From: an uncultured Clostridia bacterium
Lineage (GTDB): Bacteria; Bacillota; Clostridia; Oscillospirales; Oscillospiraceae
NCBI GenBank assembly: GCA_946060825.1
Contig: CAMGPO010000036.1
Location: forward strand, 1-8,271
Direction: 5' to 3'
DNA: 8,271 nucleotides
This document shows positions 1 through 6,090 of this stretch, in pieces. Position 1 is the first letter of the stretch; every line of letters starts with the position of its first letter. The position numbers and the translations under genes are program-made. The notes under the pieces were generated by a model that saw nothing but the letters and a program-made list of their open reading frames with translations, was not told the origin of the DNA and searched no databases.

Positions 1-1143
1 CATTTCTCCAATTTGTACGTCGCCGCAGGACTTCACGACGCCGCCGTCCTCCCGTTGGGCGATGGCGTAGCCCCGGCTCAGGACCTTGAGCGGGCTCATG
101 GCGTCCAAAGCCGCCGAAAGGCGGATGAACCGCTGCCGCGCCGCGTTCACTACTCGCTGGCACTCCATGGTCAGCCGCTTCTGCTGGAAGTCCAGCAGGA
201 GACGCTTGTCCTGATAGTAGTTCAGCGGGCTCTGCATGGGCCGGGCATTTTGGAGCGCCGTGAGCGTTTGGCGGGAGGCTGTCAGCTTTCCGTTCATTGC
301 CGCGGCCAAGCGGCTCTGCAGATTGGCGAGCTGCTTGCGCAGCTCCATCTGATCCGGAGCCACCAGCTCCGCCCCGTTGGAGGGGGTCGCTGCCCGCAGA
401 TCCGCCACGAAGTCGGAGATTGTCACGTCCGGCTCATGGCCGACGGCGGAGACGACGGGGATTTCCGAGGCGTAGATGGCCCGGGCCACCCGCTCATCGT
501 TGAAGGCCCAGAGATCCTCGATGGAGCCGCCACCCCGACCCACGATCAGGACGTCCGCCAGCTTCCACTTGTTGGCGTAGCGGATGGCGCCCGCGATCTC
601 AGCAGGCGCTTCCGCGCCCTGGACCCGGACCGGCAGCAGCAGAACTTTGGACAGCGGATAGCGCTTGCCCAGAATCCGCAGCATATCCCGCACCGCAGCG
701 CCGGCAGAGGAAGTCACAATGGCGATCCGGTGCGGATAGACCGGCAGGGGTTTCTTGTGCGCCCGGTCAAAGAGGCCCTCGGCCAGAAGCTTGGCCTTGA
801 GCTGCTCAAAGGCCACATGGAGGTCACCGACGCCGTCGGGCGTCAGGCCCGTGCAGTAGAGCTGATAGGCCCCATCCCGGGGAAAGACCGTGATGCGGCC
901 CATAGCCAGAACCTTCATGCCGTTCTCCGGACGAAACCGCAGCCGCGAAGCGCTGCTGCGGAACATGACGCAGCGGAGCGCGCCTTCTGCGTCCTTCATC
1001 GTAAAATAGTGATGGCCGGACGGGTATACCTTGTAGTTGCTCAGCTCACCGCGGATGCAGAGATTGCCCAGCAGTGGATCTTCATCCAGCTTATCCTTCA
1101 GATACTGGTTGATCTGAGACACCGATAAAATTACCTGTTCCAT
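1..1143 (-). CDS. xseA: Exodeoxyribonuclease VII large subunit, 3' end cut by window edge
   Basis: Large, catalytic subunit of exonuclease VII, which with XseB degrades single-stranded DNA into oligonucleotides in the cytoplasm. The frame is open for 381 codons from ATG 1143 to the window edge with no stop. Roughly residues 1-100 are the N-terminal OB-fold domain (IRGELSNYKVYPSGHHYFTMK at 30-50). The central catalytic domain shows AIVTSSAGAAVRDM (141-154), GRGGGSIEDLWAFN (202-215) and SAVGHEPDVTISDFVADLR (232-250). A charged, coiled-coil-like region follows (about 263-350), then the conserved LSRGYAIAQ (365-373). Family members run about 400-450 residues, so only a short C-terminal tail is missing. 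The start lies inside the preceding TsaD-like gene (13-nt overlap), with GGGAG about 8 nt upstream, so translation is probably coupled. xseB would be expected just beyond the left edge, but that is not visible. Identity is secure from motifs. Confidence 0.96.
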   Translation of the reverse strand, partial: MEQVILSVSQINQYLKDKLDEDPLLGNLCIRGELSNYKVYPSGHHYFTMKDAEGALRCVMFRSSASRLRFRPENGMKVLAMGRITVFPRDGAYQLYCTGLTPDGVGDLHVAFEQLKAKLLAEGLFDRAHKKPLPVYPHRIAIVTSSAGAAVRDMLRILGKRYPLSKVLLLPVRVQGAEAPAEIAGAIRYANKWKLADVLIVGRGGGSIEDLWAFNDERVARAIYASEIPVVSAVGHEPDVTISDFVADLRAATPSNGAELVAPDQMELRKQLANLQSRLAAAMNGKLTASRQTLTALQNARPMQSPLNYYQDKRLLLDFQQKRLTMECQRVVNAARQRFIRLSAALDAMSPLKVLSRGYAIAQREDGGVVKSCGDVQIGEM

Positions 1144-2066
1144 TCCGATTCTCCCAACCGCCAGGCCAGCACGGCAACGCCCATAGCGTTATCCGTGGAG
1201 TAGCGCGGCTCCGCAAAGACCGGGCTGAACCTCCGGCAGGCATCCCTGAGCTGGCTGTTGGAGGCCACGCCGCCGGAGAATACCACCGGCAGACCCGGGT
1301 ATTCCTCCAGCGCCGCCTCCGTGGTGCGGACCACGGCCCCACAGACCGACCGCAGCACATAGGCTGCCGTCTCCTCCGGGGATCCGCTCTCCCGGTAAAA
1401 CGCCTGCATTTTATTCTCCAGACCGGAGAACGAGAACAGCAGGCCATCCACTTTGACGCGGAACCGCTGTTTGCCCGCAGCGCCCCGGGCCAGAGCGTCC
1501 AGGGCCTTACCTGCCGGGAATTGGAGTCCCAGGATCTTGCCTGTCCGGTCGACGATCTGGCCGGCGGAGATGTCCGTGGTGCCGCCCAGCCGGGTTGCCC
1601 GGACATTCTTTCCCTCCGGCTCCACCAGAAGCAGCTCCGTGGTGCCGCCGGAGAGGTGCCAGGCCAGATGGGGAATGTCCATCAGATCCATCCGTCCCGC
1701 CGACCAGAGGGCCGCCGCAATGTGGCCCTGCTGATGGGAGACACGGATCAGCGGAACGCCGAGTGCTGCGGCCAGCACCGACGCCTGGCTTTCTCCGGCC
1801 ATAAAACACGGCATATAGGAACCCTCCACAGCCCGTGGCTGGGTACTGACGCCAACAGCGGCGATCTCCTGCCGTCCAACCTGAGCGAAAAGCTGTTCTG
1901 CCAGCTCTGGCAGCCGCTTCACATGAGAAAATAGAGCCTCGCTCTGCCGTAAACCGAGTTCTCCCGGCTTTACATCCAAAAGCCGGGAGACGTTCGTTCC
2001 CTCCCTGCCGTCAAAGGCAGCGATGGAGGTCGTATAATTGCTGGTATCCAGTCCGAGAACCATCAT
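1131..2066 (-). CDS. Divergent TsaD/Kae1-like protein (peptidase M22 family), function uncertain
   Basis: 311-residue ASKHA-fold protein related to TsaD, the enzyme that adds threonylcarbamoyl to A37 of tRNA; such proteins are often labelled O-sialoglycoprotein endopeptidase. Retained family motifs are the metal-site HQQGH (H111, H115), D165 and D173 in TDISAGQIVDRTGKILGL, FSFSGLENK (211-219), SGGVASNSQLR (264-274) and STDNAM (290-295, with D292 at the family metal-ligand position). Departures from true TsaD are clear. The usual TSCDET near the N-terminus is TSNYTT (8-13), SGGHT is SGGTT (139-143), and the Glu of AGEAFDK is Gln170. It is also somewhat shorter than the usual 335-345 residues. 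ATG 2066 overlaps the nusB stop as ATGA, with GGAGAG 8 nt upstream; a second ATG at 2063 is possible but has poorer spacing. The gene occupies the folD position of the B. subtilis nusB-folD-xseA order. It is probably a paralogue of a canonical TsaD elsewhere in the genome (inference). Confidence 0.85.
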   Translation of the reverse strand: MMVLGLDTSNYTTSIAAFDGREGTNVSRLLDVKPGELGLRQSEALFSHVKRLPELAEQLFAQVGRQEIAAVGVSTQPRAVEGSYMPCFMAGESQASVLAAALGVPLIRVSHQQGHIAAALWSAGRMDLMDIPHLAWHLSGGTTELLLVEPEGKNVRATRLGGTTDISAGQIVDRTGKILGLQFPAGKALDALARGAAGKQRFRVKVDGLLFSFSGLENKMQAFYRESGSPEETAAYVLRSVCGAVVRTTEAALEEYPGLPVVFSGGVASNSQLRDACRRFSPVFAEPRYSTDNAMGVAVLAWRLGESEWNR

Positions 2067-2512
2067 GCCCGGTTCTCTCCGCGCACAAAGGCGCCCAGAA
2101 TGCCGTTGATGAAGCCAGCAGTCTCCTCAGACTCGTATTTCTTCGCCAGTACCATGGCCTCGTTGATGGCCACAGAGGCGGGCACGTCCTCCACATAGAG
2201 AATCTCATAGATCGCCAGCTCCAGAATTGCCCGGGCCATCCGGGAGATACGGCCAACGTTCCAGTTGATGGCGTACTTCGAGATATAGCCCCGAAGCTCC
2301 TCCTCCTTCTCCTGGACGCCGGCGGTCACATCCCGGATGTAGGCGAGCTGCTTTTTGTTGGGCCGGTCGGCATAGACCTCGTTCTCGGCCTGCAGCGTCG
2401 CGTAATAATCCGCGTCCATTCTGGTATCCACCACGGTCTCCGAGGGATCCCGGGTGTAGTCCACATCCAGGATCAGGTGGAGGGCCAGTTCCCGCGCATT
2501 TGACCTTGTCAT
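2063..2512 (-). CDS. nusB: Transcription antitermination factor NusB
   Basis: Small all-helical RNA-binding protein that, with NusE (ribosomal protein S10), binds the boxA RNA and promotes antitermination during rRNA transcription. The 149-residue product begins TRSNARELALHLILDVDY, the usual NusB opening with a basic N-terminus. It carries the C-terminal family signature ISRMARAILELAIYEILY (about 89-106), followed by VPASVAINEAMVLAKKY and FINGILGAFV. Length is normal to slightly long, owing to an acidic stretch around residues 25-45. ATG 2512 has an upstream SD (AGAGAGGAA, ending about 5 nt from the start). A hairpin terminator (2541-2572) ends only 28 nt upstream, leaving almost no room for a private promoter. 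The stop overlaps the next gene's start by 4 nt. Synteny asp23-nusB-(x)-xseA matches B. subtilis yqhY-nusB-folD-xseA. Confidence 0.95.
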   Translation of the reverse strand: MTRSNARELALHLILDVDYTRDPSETVVDTRMDADYYATLQAENEVYADRPNKKQLAYIRDVTAGVQEKEEELRGYISKYAINWNVGRISRMARAILELAIYEILYVEDVPASVAINEAMVLAKKYESEETAGFINGILGAFVRGENRA

Positions 2513-2540
2513 AAGTGTTCCTCTCTTTATCCGTACTTCA

Positions 2541-2572
2541 AAATAACCCCTTTGCGAACAAAGGGGTTATTT
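2541..2572 (-). terminator. Perfect 14-bp hairpin downstream of the asp23-family gene
   Basis: Arms 2541-2554 and 2559-2572 are exactly complementary around a 4-nt loop, which reads TTCG on the minus strand. The stem has a CCCCTTTG/CAAAGGGG core and AT-rich outer pairs, so the 3' arm ends in TTATTT and is followed by one more T before GAAG. It begins 3 nt after the asp23-family stop codon. As an intrinsic terminator it has a strong stem but only a moderate U-tract, partly inside the stem, so some readthrough into nusB is plausible. The opposite strand also forms the hairpin but has a weaker tail. Confidence 0.8.
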
Positions 2573-2575
2573 CGG

Positions 2576-2950
2576 TCATTTCTTCTTCGCAACGGCGACA
2601 GCGCTGACGCTGACGTCCACCCGCAGCACCTGGAAGCCGGTCATCGATTCGACGGCATTCTTGATGCTCTGCTGTACATTCTTCGCCACTTCGACGACGT
2701 CGTAGCCGTATTCCAGCACCACAGAGCAGTCGATGGTCACATTGTTCTCCTCGACCGTCAGCTTGATGCCCTTGCCCATGTTCTTGACGCCGAGGATCTC
2801 GGCCAGATCGGAACCGATGTTGGTATTCAGGCTGGCCACACCCTCGACCTCCATGACCGCCGCAGCGGCGATGGTGCAGATGACCTCTTCCGAGATCAGG
2901 ATTGTGCCGTCCTCATGTCCCTGAATCAGATACTCTTTGTTGTCTGCCAT
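2576..2950 (-). CDS. Asp23/Gls24 family envelope-stress protein, YqhY-like
   Basis: 124-residue Asp23/Gls24 (DUF322) family protein. The family signature is visible as GTILISEEVICTIAAAAVMEVEGV (15-38). The second half has the alternating pattern VTIDCSVVLEYG (71-82) and a helix VVEVAKNVQQSIKNAVESMTG (85-105), ending in VDVSVSAVAV and a lysine tail. No membrane segment is seen, so it is probably cytoplasmic. The start is ATG 2950 because AAGGAGG lies 8 nt upstream; an in-frame ATG at 2986 falls upstream of the SD and the -10 element. Position between spoIIIAH and nusB matches B. subtilis yqhY, whose loss is reported to perturb acetyl-CoA carboxylase; here accBC are absent from the neighbourhood. 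The exact molecular function of the family is unsettled. It probably has its own promoter (2975-3002) and also receives spoIIIA readthrough. Confidence 0.92.
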   Translation of the reverse strand: MADNKEYLIQGHEDGTILISEEVICTIAAAAVMEVEGVASLNTNIGSDLAEILGVKNMGKGIKLTVEENNVTIDCSVVLEYGYDVVEVAKNVQQSIKNAVESMTGFQVLRVDVSVSAVAVAKKK

Positions 2951-2958
2951 TCGGAATC

Positions 2959-2965
2959 CCTCCTT
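2959..2965 (-). promoter_or_regulatory. Shine-Dalgarno deciding the asp23-family start
   Basis: On the minus strand AAGGAGG, an essentially perfect SD, is placed 8 nt before ATG 2950. It rules out the longer in-frame start at 2986, which would put the SD inside the coding sequence. Confidence 0.85.
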
Positions 2966-2974
2966 AATGCAACC

Positions 2975-3002
2975 ATTGTACCACAATTCAGGAAAAATAC
3001 AA
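2975..3002 (-). promoter_or_regulatory. Candidate sigma-A promoter for the asp23-family gene, extended -10
   Basis: On the minus strand a TACAAT -10 (2980-2975; 5 of 6 to TATAAT) is preceded by TGG, giving an extended -10 (TGnTACAAT). A weak -35, TTGTAT (3002-2997), sits 16 nt upstream. The element lies just after the spoIIIAH stop codon (3005-3007), in the only AT-rich gap of the region. Initiation would fall near 2968, just upstream of the SD at 2965-2959. It would let the asp23-nusB block be expressed vegetatively, independent of sporulation. Sequence pattern only. Confidence 0.5.
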
Positions 3003-3004
3003 CC

Positions 3005-3571
3005 TTATTTTACCTCAATGATCCGCACATCTGTCAGTTCATAGTCGGACTGGGAGGTTACGATGTCGGAGATCACCGCCGCGTCGGTCTGCTGCAGCCC
3101 TTCGGCTGGGGCCGCAACGGCCACATAGATGATTCCGTCAGCCATATAGGCGACGCAATCCTCATAGCCCTTGGCAATGACCAGGCTCTCAATCTGGGCC
3201 TCTGCCAGGGAGTCTGATACGATGGTGGTGAGCTGACTGGAGGCCTCACTGCTCTCCCCCGCTTCACCGTAGGACATGGTCTCCTGCAGCAGCTCTACGG
3301 CGCTGTCCCGTGCCTCCTGGCGGGAGAGGCGCATCTGAGCGAAGTATTCCTCCGAGGAAGCGGCCTCGATATCCTCCATGGCTGCGCTCAGGCTGGCGGT
3401 CTCCGCGTCCGCCTCGCCCATCACAACCGTGGACTCGCCCAGTACCACATCCGCGTCCAGCGTGTCCGTCAGATCCACGGCCGATTGGCCCCGAAGCCAG
3501 TTCAGATAAATTCCGGCGCAGGCCAGCAGCAGCACTGCCGCGATCACAATGTTCCGTTTCCAACCCTTCAT
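3005..3571 (-). CDS. spoIIIAH: Stage III sporulation protein AH
   Basis: Mother-cell membrane protein whose extracellular domain meets forespore SpoIIQ across the intermembrane space, forming the channel and helping anchor engulfment. The 188-residue product has one N-terminal membrane helix (about 7-24) after a basic MKGWKRN start. An acidic, Ala/Ser/Glu-rich linker (about 32-75) follows. The conserved family segment is EEYFAQMRLSRQEARDSAVELL (74-95). The C-terminal ring-building domain (YscJ/FliF-like) has SLVIAKGYEDCVAYM (129-143), IIYVAVAAP and DAAVISDIVTSQ. It is shorter than B. subtilis AH (about 218 residues, from memory), mainly in the linker. GAGGAGGAA ends about 6 nt upstream of ATG 3571, overlapping the AG stop region, and the gap to spoIIIAG is 12 nt. 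It is the last gene of the operon and has no hairpin directly behind it, so transcription can continue into the asp23-family gene. Confidence 0.95.
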   Translation of the reverse strand: MKGWKRNIVIAAVLLLACAGIYLNWLRGQSAVDLTDTLDADVVLGESTVVMGEADAETASLSAAMEDIEAASSEEYFAQMRLSRQEARDSAVELLQETMSYGEAGESSEASSQLTTIVSDSLAEAQIESLVIAKGYEDCVAYMADGIIYVAVAAPAEGLQQTDAAVISDIVTSQSDYELTDVRIIEVK

Positions 3572-3583
3572 AGCAGTTCCTCC

Positions 3584-4123
3584 TCAATTTGCTTTCATTT
3601 TGACCACTGTGATACGGTCCGCGCCAAGCCCGGTCAGGCTTGAGACCGCGCTCACCAAATCCAGCCGCACCGAGGGCGAGCCGCCGCCCTCCGCCACCAC
3701 CAGAGCGCCCAGATAGACCGGGCTCAATACTTTGACCGCCACCGGCTCTTCCGCAGAAGATCCGGCGGAGGCCAGCACCGTCGTCACGGTGACGGTCTCC
3801 TCTGTCCCGTCGCCGCTCTGCCGCTGCTCCGTGGTTTGGTCGGTCTGGTAGACCGTCTCCTCCCCCGCGCGGACGGTCAGCATGACCCGCACCTTTCCGG
3901 CCCCCTCCACCTGGCTCAGCAGGTCCTCCAGCCGCTCCTCCACCGTGGCCTGTGACGGCTCCAGCGAAGCCTCCGGCTGGACGGTCTCCGGACTTTCCGC
4001 ACCGCGGCCGGTGGGGATCATCAGCAGCGCCACCCCGAGCAACAGGACCAGCAGTGCGTAGCGGTGCTTCAAAACCTGCTGTGCGGCTTTCTGAAGGCGC
4101 TCCGGCAGCTTGATCCCTTTCAT
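3584..4123 (-). CDS. spoIIIAG: Stage III sporulation protein AG
   Basis: Ring-forming component of the SpoIIIA-SpoIIQ channel, anchored in the mother-cell membrane with its C-terminal domain in the intermembrane space. Of 179 residues, 1-21 are basic and cytosolic, about 22-36 form the single membrane helix (YALLVLLLGVALLMI), and a Pro/Glu/Ser linker follows. The ring-building fold starts at VEERLEDLLSQVEGAGKVRVMLTV (61-84). A Thr/Val-rich insert (about 85-133) is probably a short version of the beta-triangle insertion of B. subtilis AG. The fold resumes at SPVYLGALVVAEGGG (134-148) and ends in the helix/strand VRLDLVSAVSSLTGLGADRITVVKM. It is about 50 residues shorter than B. subtilis AG (about 229, from memory). 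The ATG overlaps the AF stop as ATGA and lacks a strong SD of its own, pointing to translational coupling. Confidence 0.93.
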   Translation of the reverse strand: MKGIKLPERLQKAAQQVLKHRYALLVLLLGVALLMIPTGRGAESPETVQPEASLEPSQATVEERLEDLLSQVEGAGKVRVMLTVRAGEETVYQTDQTTEQRQSGDGTEETVTVTTVLASAGSSAEEPVAVKVLSPVYLGALVVAEGGGSPSVRLDLVSAVSSLTGLGADRITVVKMKAN

Positions 4124-4596
4124 GGCGTATACACCTGTCTTTCCTTTGGAATGGCCAGCGACAGCTCCAGATCTTCTGACAGTGCCTCCTTCTGTGCCTC
4201 TGTCAGCGTACCTGCTAACGTCGCCGTATAGGGATAGGGGTAATGGTCTCCTTGCTCCACTGTCACGGTGACTGTCACCTCCGCGCCGAGGGCGGCGGCT
4301 TTGTCCAATATATATGCTTCCGTTTCCCGGCGTATGATTCGTTCGAGCACGTCGGCATTTTCCACTTCAATTCCTGTCTGCAGGGCGTCCTCCCGCATCT
4401 TCAGCTCTGTAAGATAGGAGCCGAAGGCATCCAATTCGTTTCGAAGCAGCGGACCCAGGACGGCCAGAATCAGCACCACGCCTCCCGCCAGCCGGACGGC
4501 GCGTCGAATTACTCCCTCCTTCAAGAGAGCGGAAAGCAGTGTGACGGCCATGACTGTCACTGCAATGCCCAGCAGATAAGTGCGCAGTGCCTCCAT
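4120..4596 (-). CDS. spoIIIAF: Stage III sporulation protein AF
   Basis: 158-residue membrane component of the SpoIIIA complex. Two N-terminal hydrophobic helices (about 5-24 and 35-51, separated by KEGVIRRAVR) anchor a soluble domain. That domain starts near LKMREDALQTGIEVENADVLERIIRRETEAYI (66-97), the conserved AF region, and continues with a ring-building-like strand-helix pattern (AEVTVTVTVEQG, then TEAQKEALSEDLELSLAI). B. subtilis AF is longer (about 206 residues, from memory). ATG 4596 shares one base with the AE stop (TGATG). The frame stays open upstream to about 5091, but only as an overlap with spoIIIAE, so that extension is not real. The assignment rests on position between AE and AG plus the two-helix topology and family segment. 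Confidence 0.92.
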   Translation of the reverse strand: MEALRTYLLGIAVTVMAVTLLSALLKEGVIRRAVRLAGGVVLILAVLGPLLRNELDAFGSYLTELKMREDALQTGIEVENADVLERIIRRETEAYILDKAAALGAEVTVTVTVEQGDHYPYPYTATLAGTLTEAQKEALSEDLELSLAIPKERQVYTP

Positions 4597-5702
4597 CACA
4601 GCCCCACCGCCTTCATGGAGCAGACCGTGGAAATCAGCAGGAGCAGAGCGCAGGCGCCGGTCATGGCCAGCAGCAGGCCCATGGCCTGGGCCACGGCGTC
4701 GATCATGGAAACCAGCGCCTCCTGGGCGATGGCCCCGGAGACGGCGGCCGTCAGGCGCAGAACCAGCCAGTAGGCTGTGATCTTCAGGAAAGGCAAGATG
4801 CAGACCGCCAGTACGGCAAGAAGCCCGAAGATGCCCACGGAATTCCGTAGCATCGACGCACTGACCAGCACGGTCTCCGCCGCGTCGGCGATGATGCCGC
4901 CGACGACGGGCACGGCACTCGACAGCGTCAGCTTGGCCGCCCGCGCCGTCATGGCGTCGGTCGCGCCGGAGATGACCTGGGTGATGGCGAGAAAGGCCGT
5001 ATAGACATAGAGCACAGTTTTCAGTCCGGTCGAGATCACCCAGGCCATCAGCTCCCGAAACCGTTTCAGGGCTGCACCGCCGAGGGCACAATCTGCCAGG
5101 GCCATGGCCAGAAACGAATAAAGCAGAGGAACCAGCCCGGTGGTCACAAGCCGCAGCAGCAGGTCGGAAAACAGGACAGTGATGCTGTAGATGGCCGGTG
5201 CTCCCGTCACAGAACCGGCCGCCGCCGAGGACGCCGCCAGCACCGGCAGCAGAAGCTGGGCATAGACCGAGAGGTTCTGCACCGTTTCGCTTCCGAGTCG
5301 GAGAAGGCTGTCCACATGGGTGGTACAGATTGTCGCGATGCCAAGAGCACCGGCGATTCCGACGGCCCGAACCGGCGGATTTTGTGCGCCCGTGCCACAG
5401 AGGCCGCAGGCGAGGCAGACCGCCAGCAGCATGGCGGCACAGCTGGCGGCCTCTCGCCAGGCCCCGCCGCTCTGCAGCACCGCCCGTGTGATCAGCTCCT
5501 GCACCGTATGGAAAAACCCACCGGACTCCGTCGGCGTCGCTTCTCCCATCAGCTCCTGCTGTTCCTCCATCAAGCCCGATTCCAGCGTGTCCGCACCGAC
5601 TGCCCCCGCCAGTTCCCGGTTCAGATCTCCCTCCGGCTCCGCCGCCGCTGCGCCCACACTCAGCAGCAGTGCCAGCAGCAGTACGATTCCAGCTCTCCGC
5701 AT
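4596..5702 (-). CDS. spoIIIAE: Stage III sporulation protein AE, polytopic membrane protein
   Basis: Largest membrane protein of the SpoIIIA complex and a likely core of the transport base in the mother-cell membrane. The 368-residue product opens with a convincing signal peptide (RR, then LLLALLLSVGAAAA, probable cleavage near residues 20-22). A short acidic region follows, then about seven or eight hydrophobic segments (around 87-105, 112-127, 146-163, 168-200, 219-236, 255-285 re-entrant or weak, 290-316, 345-362). Typical AE segments include SVYAQLLLPVLAASSAAAGS (135-154), FRELMAWVISTGLKTVLYVYTAFL (205-228) and the helix of small residues around 250-275. GGAGGG about 6 nt before ATG 5702 is a good internal RBS, and one base separates it from the AD stop. 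B. subtilis AE is about 399 residues (from memory). Confidence 0.95.
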   Translation of the reverse strand: MRRAGIVLLLALLLSVGAAAAEPEGDLNRELAGAVGADTLESGLMEEQQELMGEATPTESGGFFHTVQELITRAVLQSGGAWREAASCAAMLLAVCLACGLCGTGAQNPPVRAVGIAGALGIATICTTHVDSLLRLGSETVQNLSVYAQLLLPVLAASSAAAGSVTGAPAIYSITVLFSDLLLRLVTTGLVPLLYSFLAMALADCALGGAALKRFRELMAWVISTGLKTVLYVYTAFLAITQVISGATDAMTARAAKLTLSSAVPVVGGIIADAAETVLVSASMLRNSVGIFGLLAVLAVCILPFLKITAYWLVLRLTAAVSGAIAQEALVSMIDAVAQAMGLLLAMTGACALLLLISTVCSMKAVGL

Positions 5703-5703
5703 C

Positions 5704-6090
5704 TCATCCCTCCATCAGCGTTTCCAGCAGATCCAGCACAGCGGAGAACAGCGGCAGCGAGACATAGAGAATCGCCAGAGCGCCGCCCAGCTCCACGGCC
5801 CCGGCCAGCGCCCCCTCGCCCGCATCCCGGCAGAAGCTGCCCGCCAACTGGGACAGGATACCAATGGCTGTCGCCTTCAAAACCGGTCCGAAGACGGTCC
5901 GGGAAACGCCGGCCATGTCCGTCAGGCGGCTGATGAGATCCAGAACCGGTTCCAGGAGCTCCGCCGCCAGAATCCCGCAGAGGGCCACGCAGCAGAGCGC
6001 CGACAAAAACCGGAAAGGACTGTCCCGCAGCAGCAGGGCCGCCGCGCAGCCGGAGAGCACCAGCGCAAGCAATCTCAGATAAGTATCCAT
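5704..6090 (-). CDS. spoIIIAD: Stage III sporulation protein AD
   Basis: 128-residue integral membrane protein of the SpoIIIA complex, with helices at about 3-22, 28-47, 65-84 and 98-121. The FGPVLKATAIGILSQLAGSFCRDAGEGALAGAVELGGALAIL stretch (67-108) is the conserved AD core. AC and AD resemble each other and have been compared with small export-gate subunits of type III secretion systems (FliQ-like for AC). Length is close to B. subtilis AD (about 133, from memory). The ATG shares one base with the AC stop (TGATG) and there is no SD in front, so translation should depend on termination of AC. Confidence 0.94.
   Translation of the reverse strand: MDTYLRLLALVLSGCAAALLLRDSPFRFLSALCCVALCGILAAELLEPVLDLISRLTDMAGVSRTVFGPVLKATAIGILSQLAGSFCRDAGEGALAGAVELGGALAILYVSLPLFSAVLDLLETLMEG

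Noticed and set aside
13..1128. 371-codon plus-strand open frame opposite xseA
   Set aside because: It is antiparallel to a clear xseA coding sequence, its product is low-complexity Arg/His/Gln-rich without family motifs, and such long shadows are normal in GC-rich genes.
2541..2572. Hairpin as part of a dispersed repeat or attachment site
   Set aside because: It occurs once in the window, sits exactly behind a stop codon and has terminator geometry.
2951..2986. 12-residue N-terminal extension of the asp23-family protein
   Set aside because: The extension contains the perfect SD and part of the -10 element; ATG 2950 is much better placed.
2552..3217. 221-codon plus-strand open frame spanning the hairpin, asp23 and part of spoIIIAH
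   Set aside because: It runs antisense through two recognised genes and their intergenic promoter region and has no RBS or motif support.
4597..5091. Upstream extension of spoIIIAF within spoIIIAE
   Set aside because: The extension is Arg/Gly/His-rich out-of-frame reading of spoIIIAE; the AF family start with two membrane helices is at 4596.
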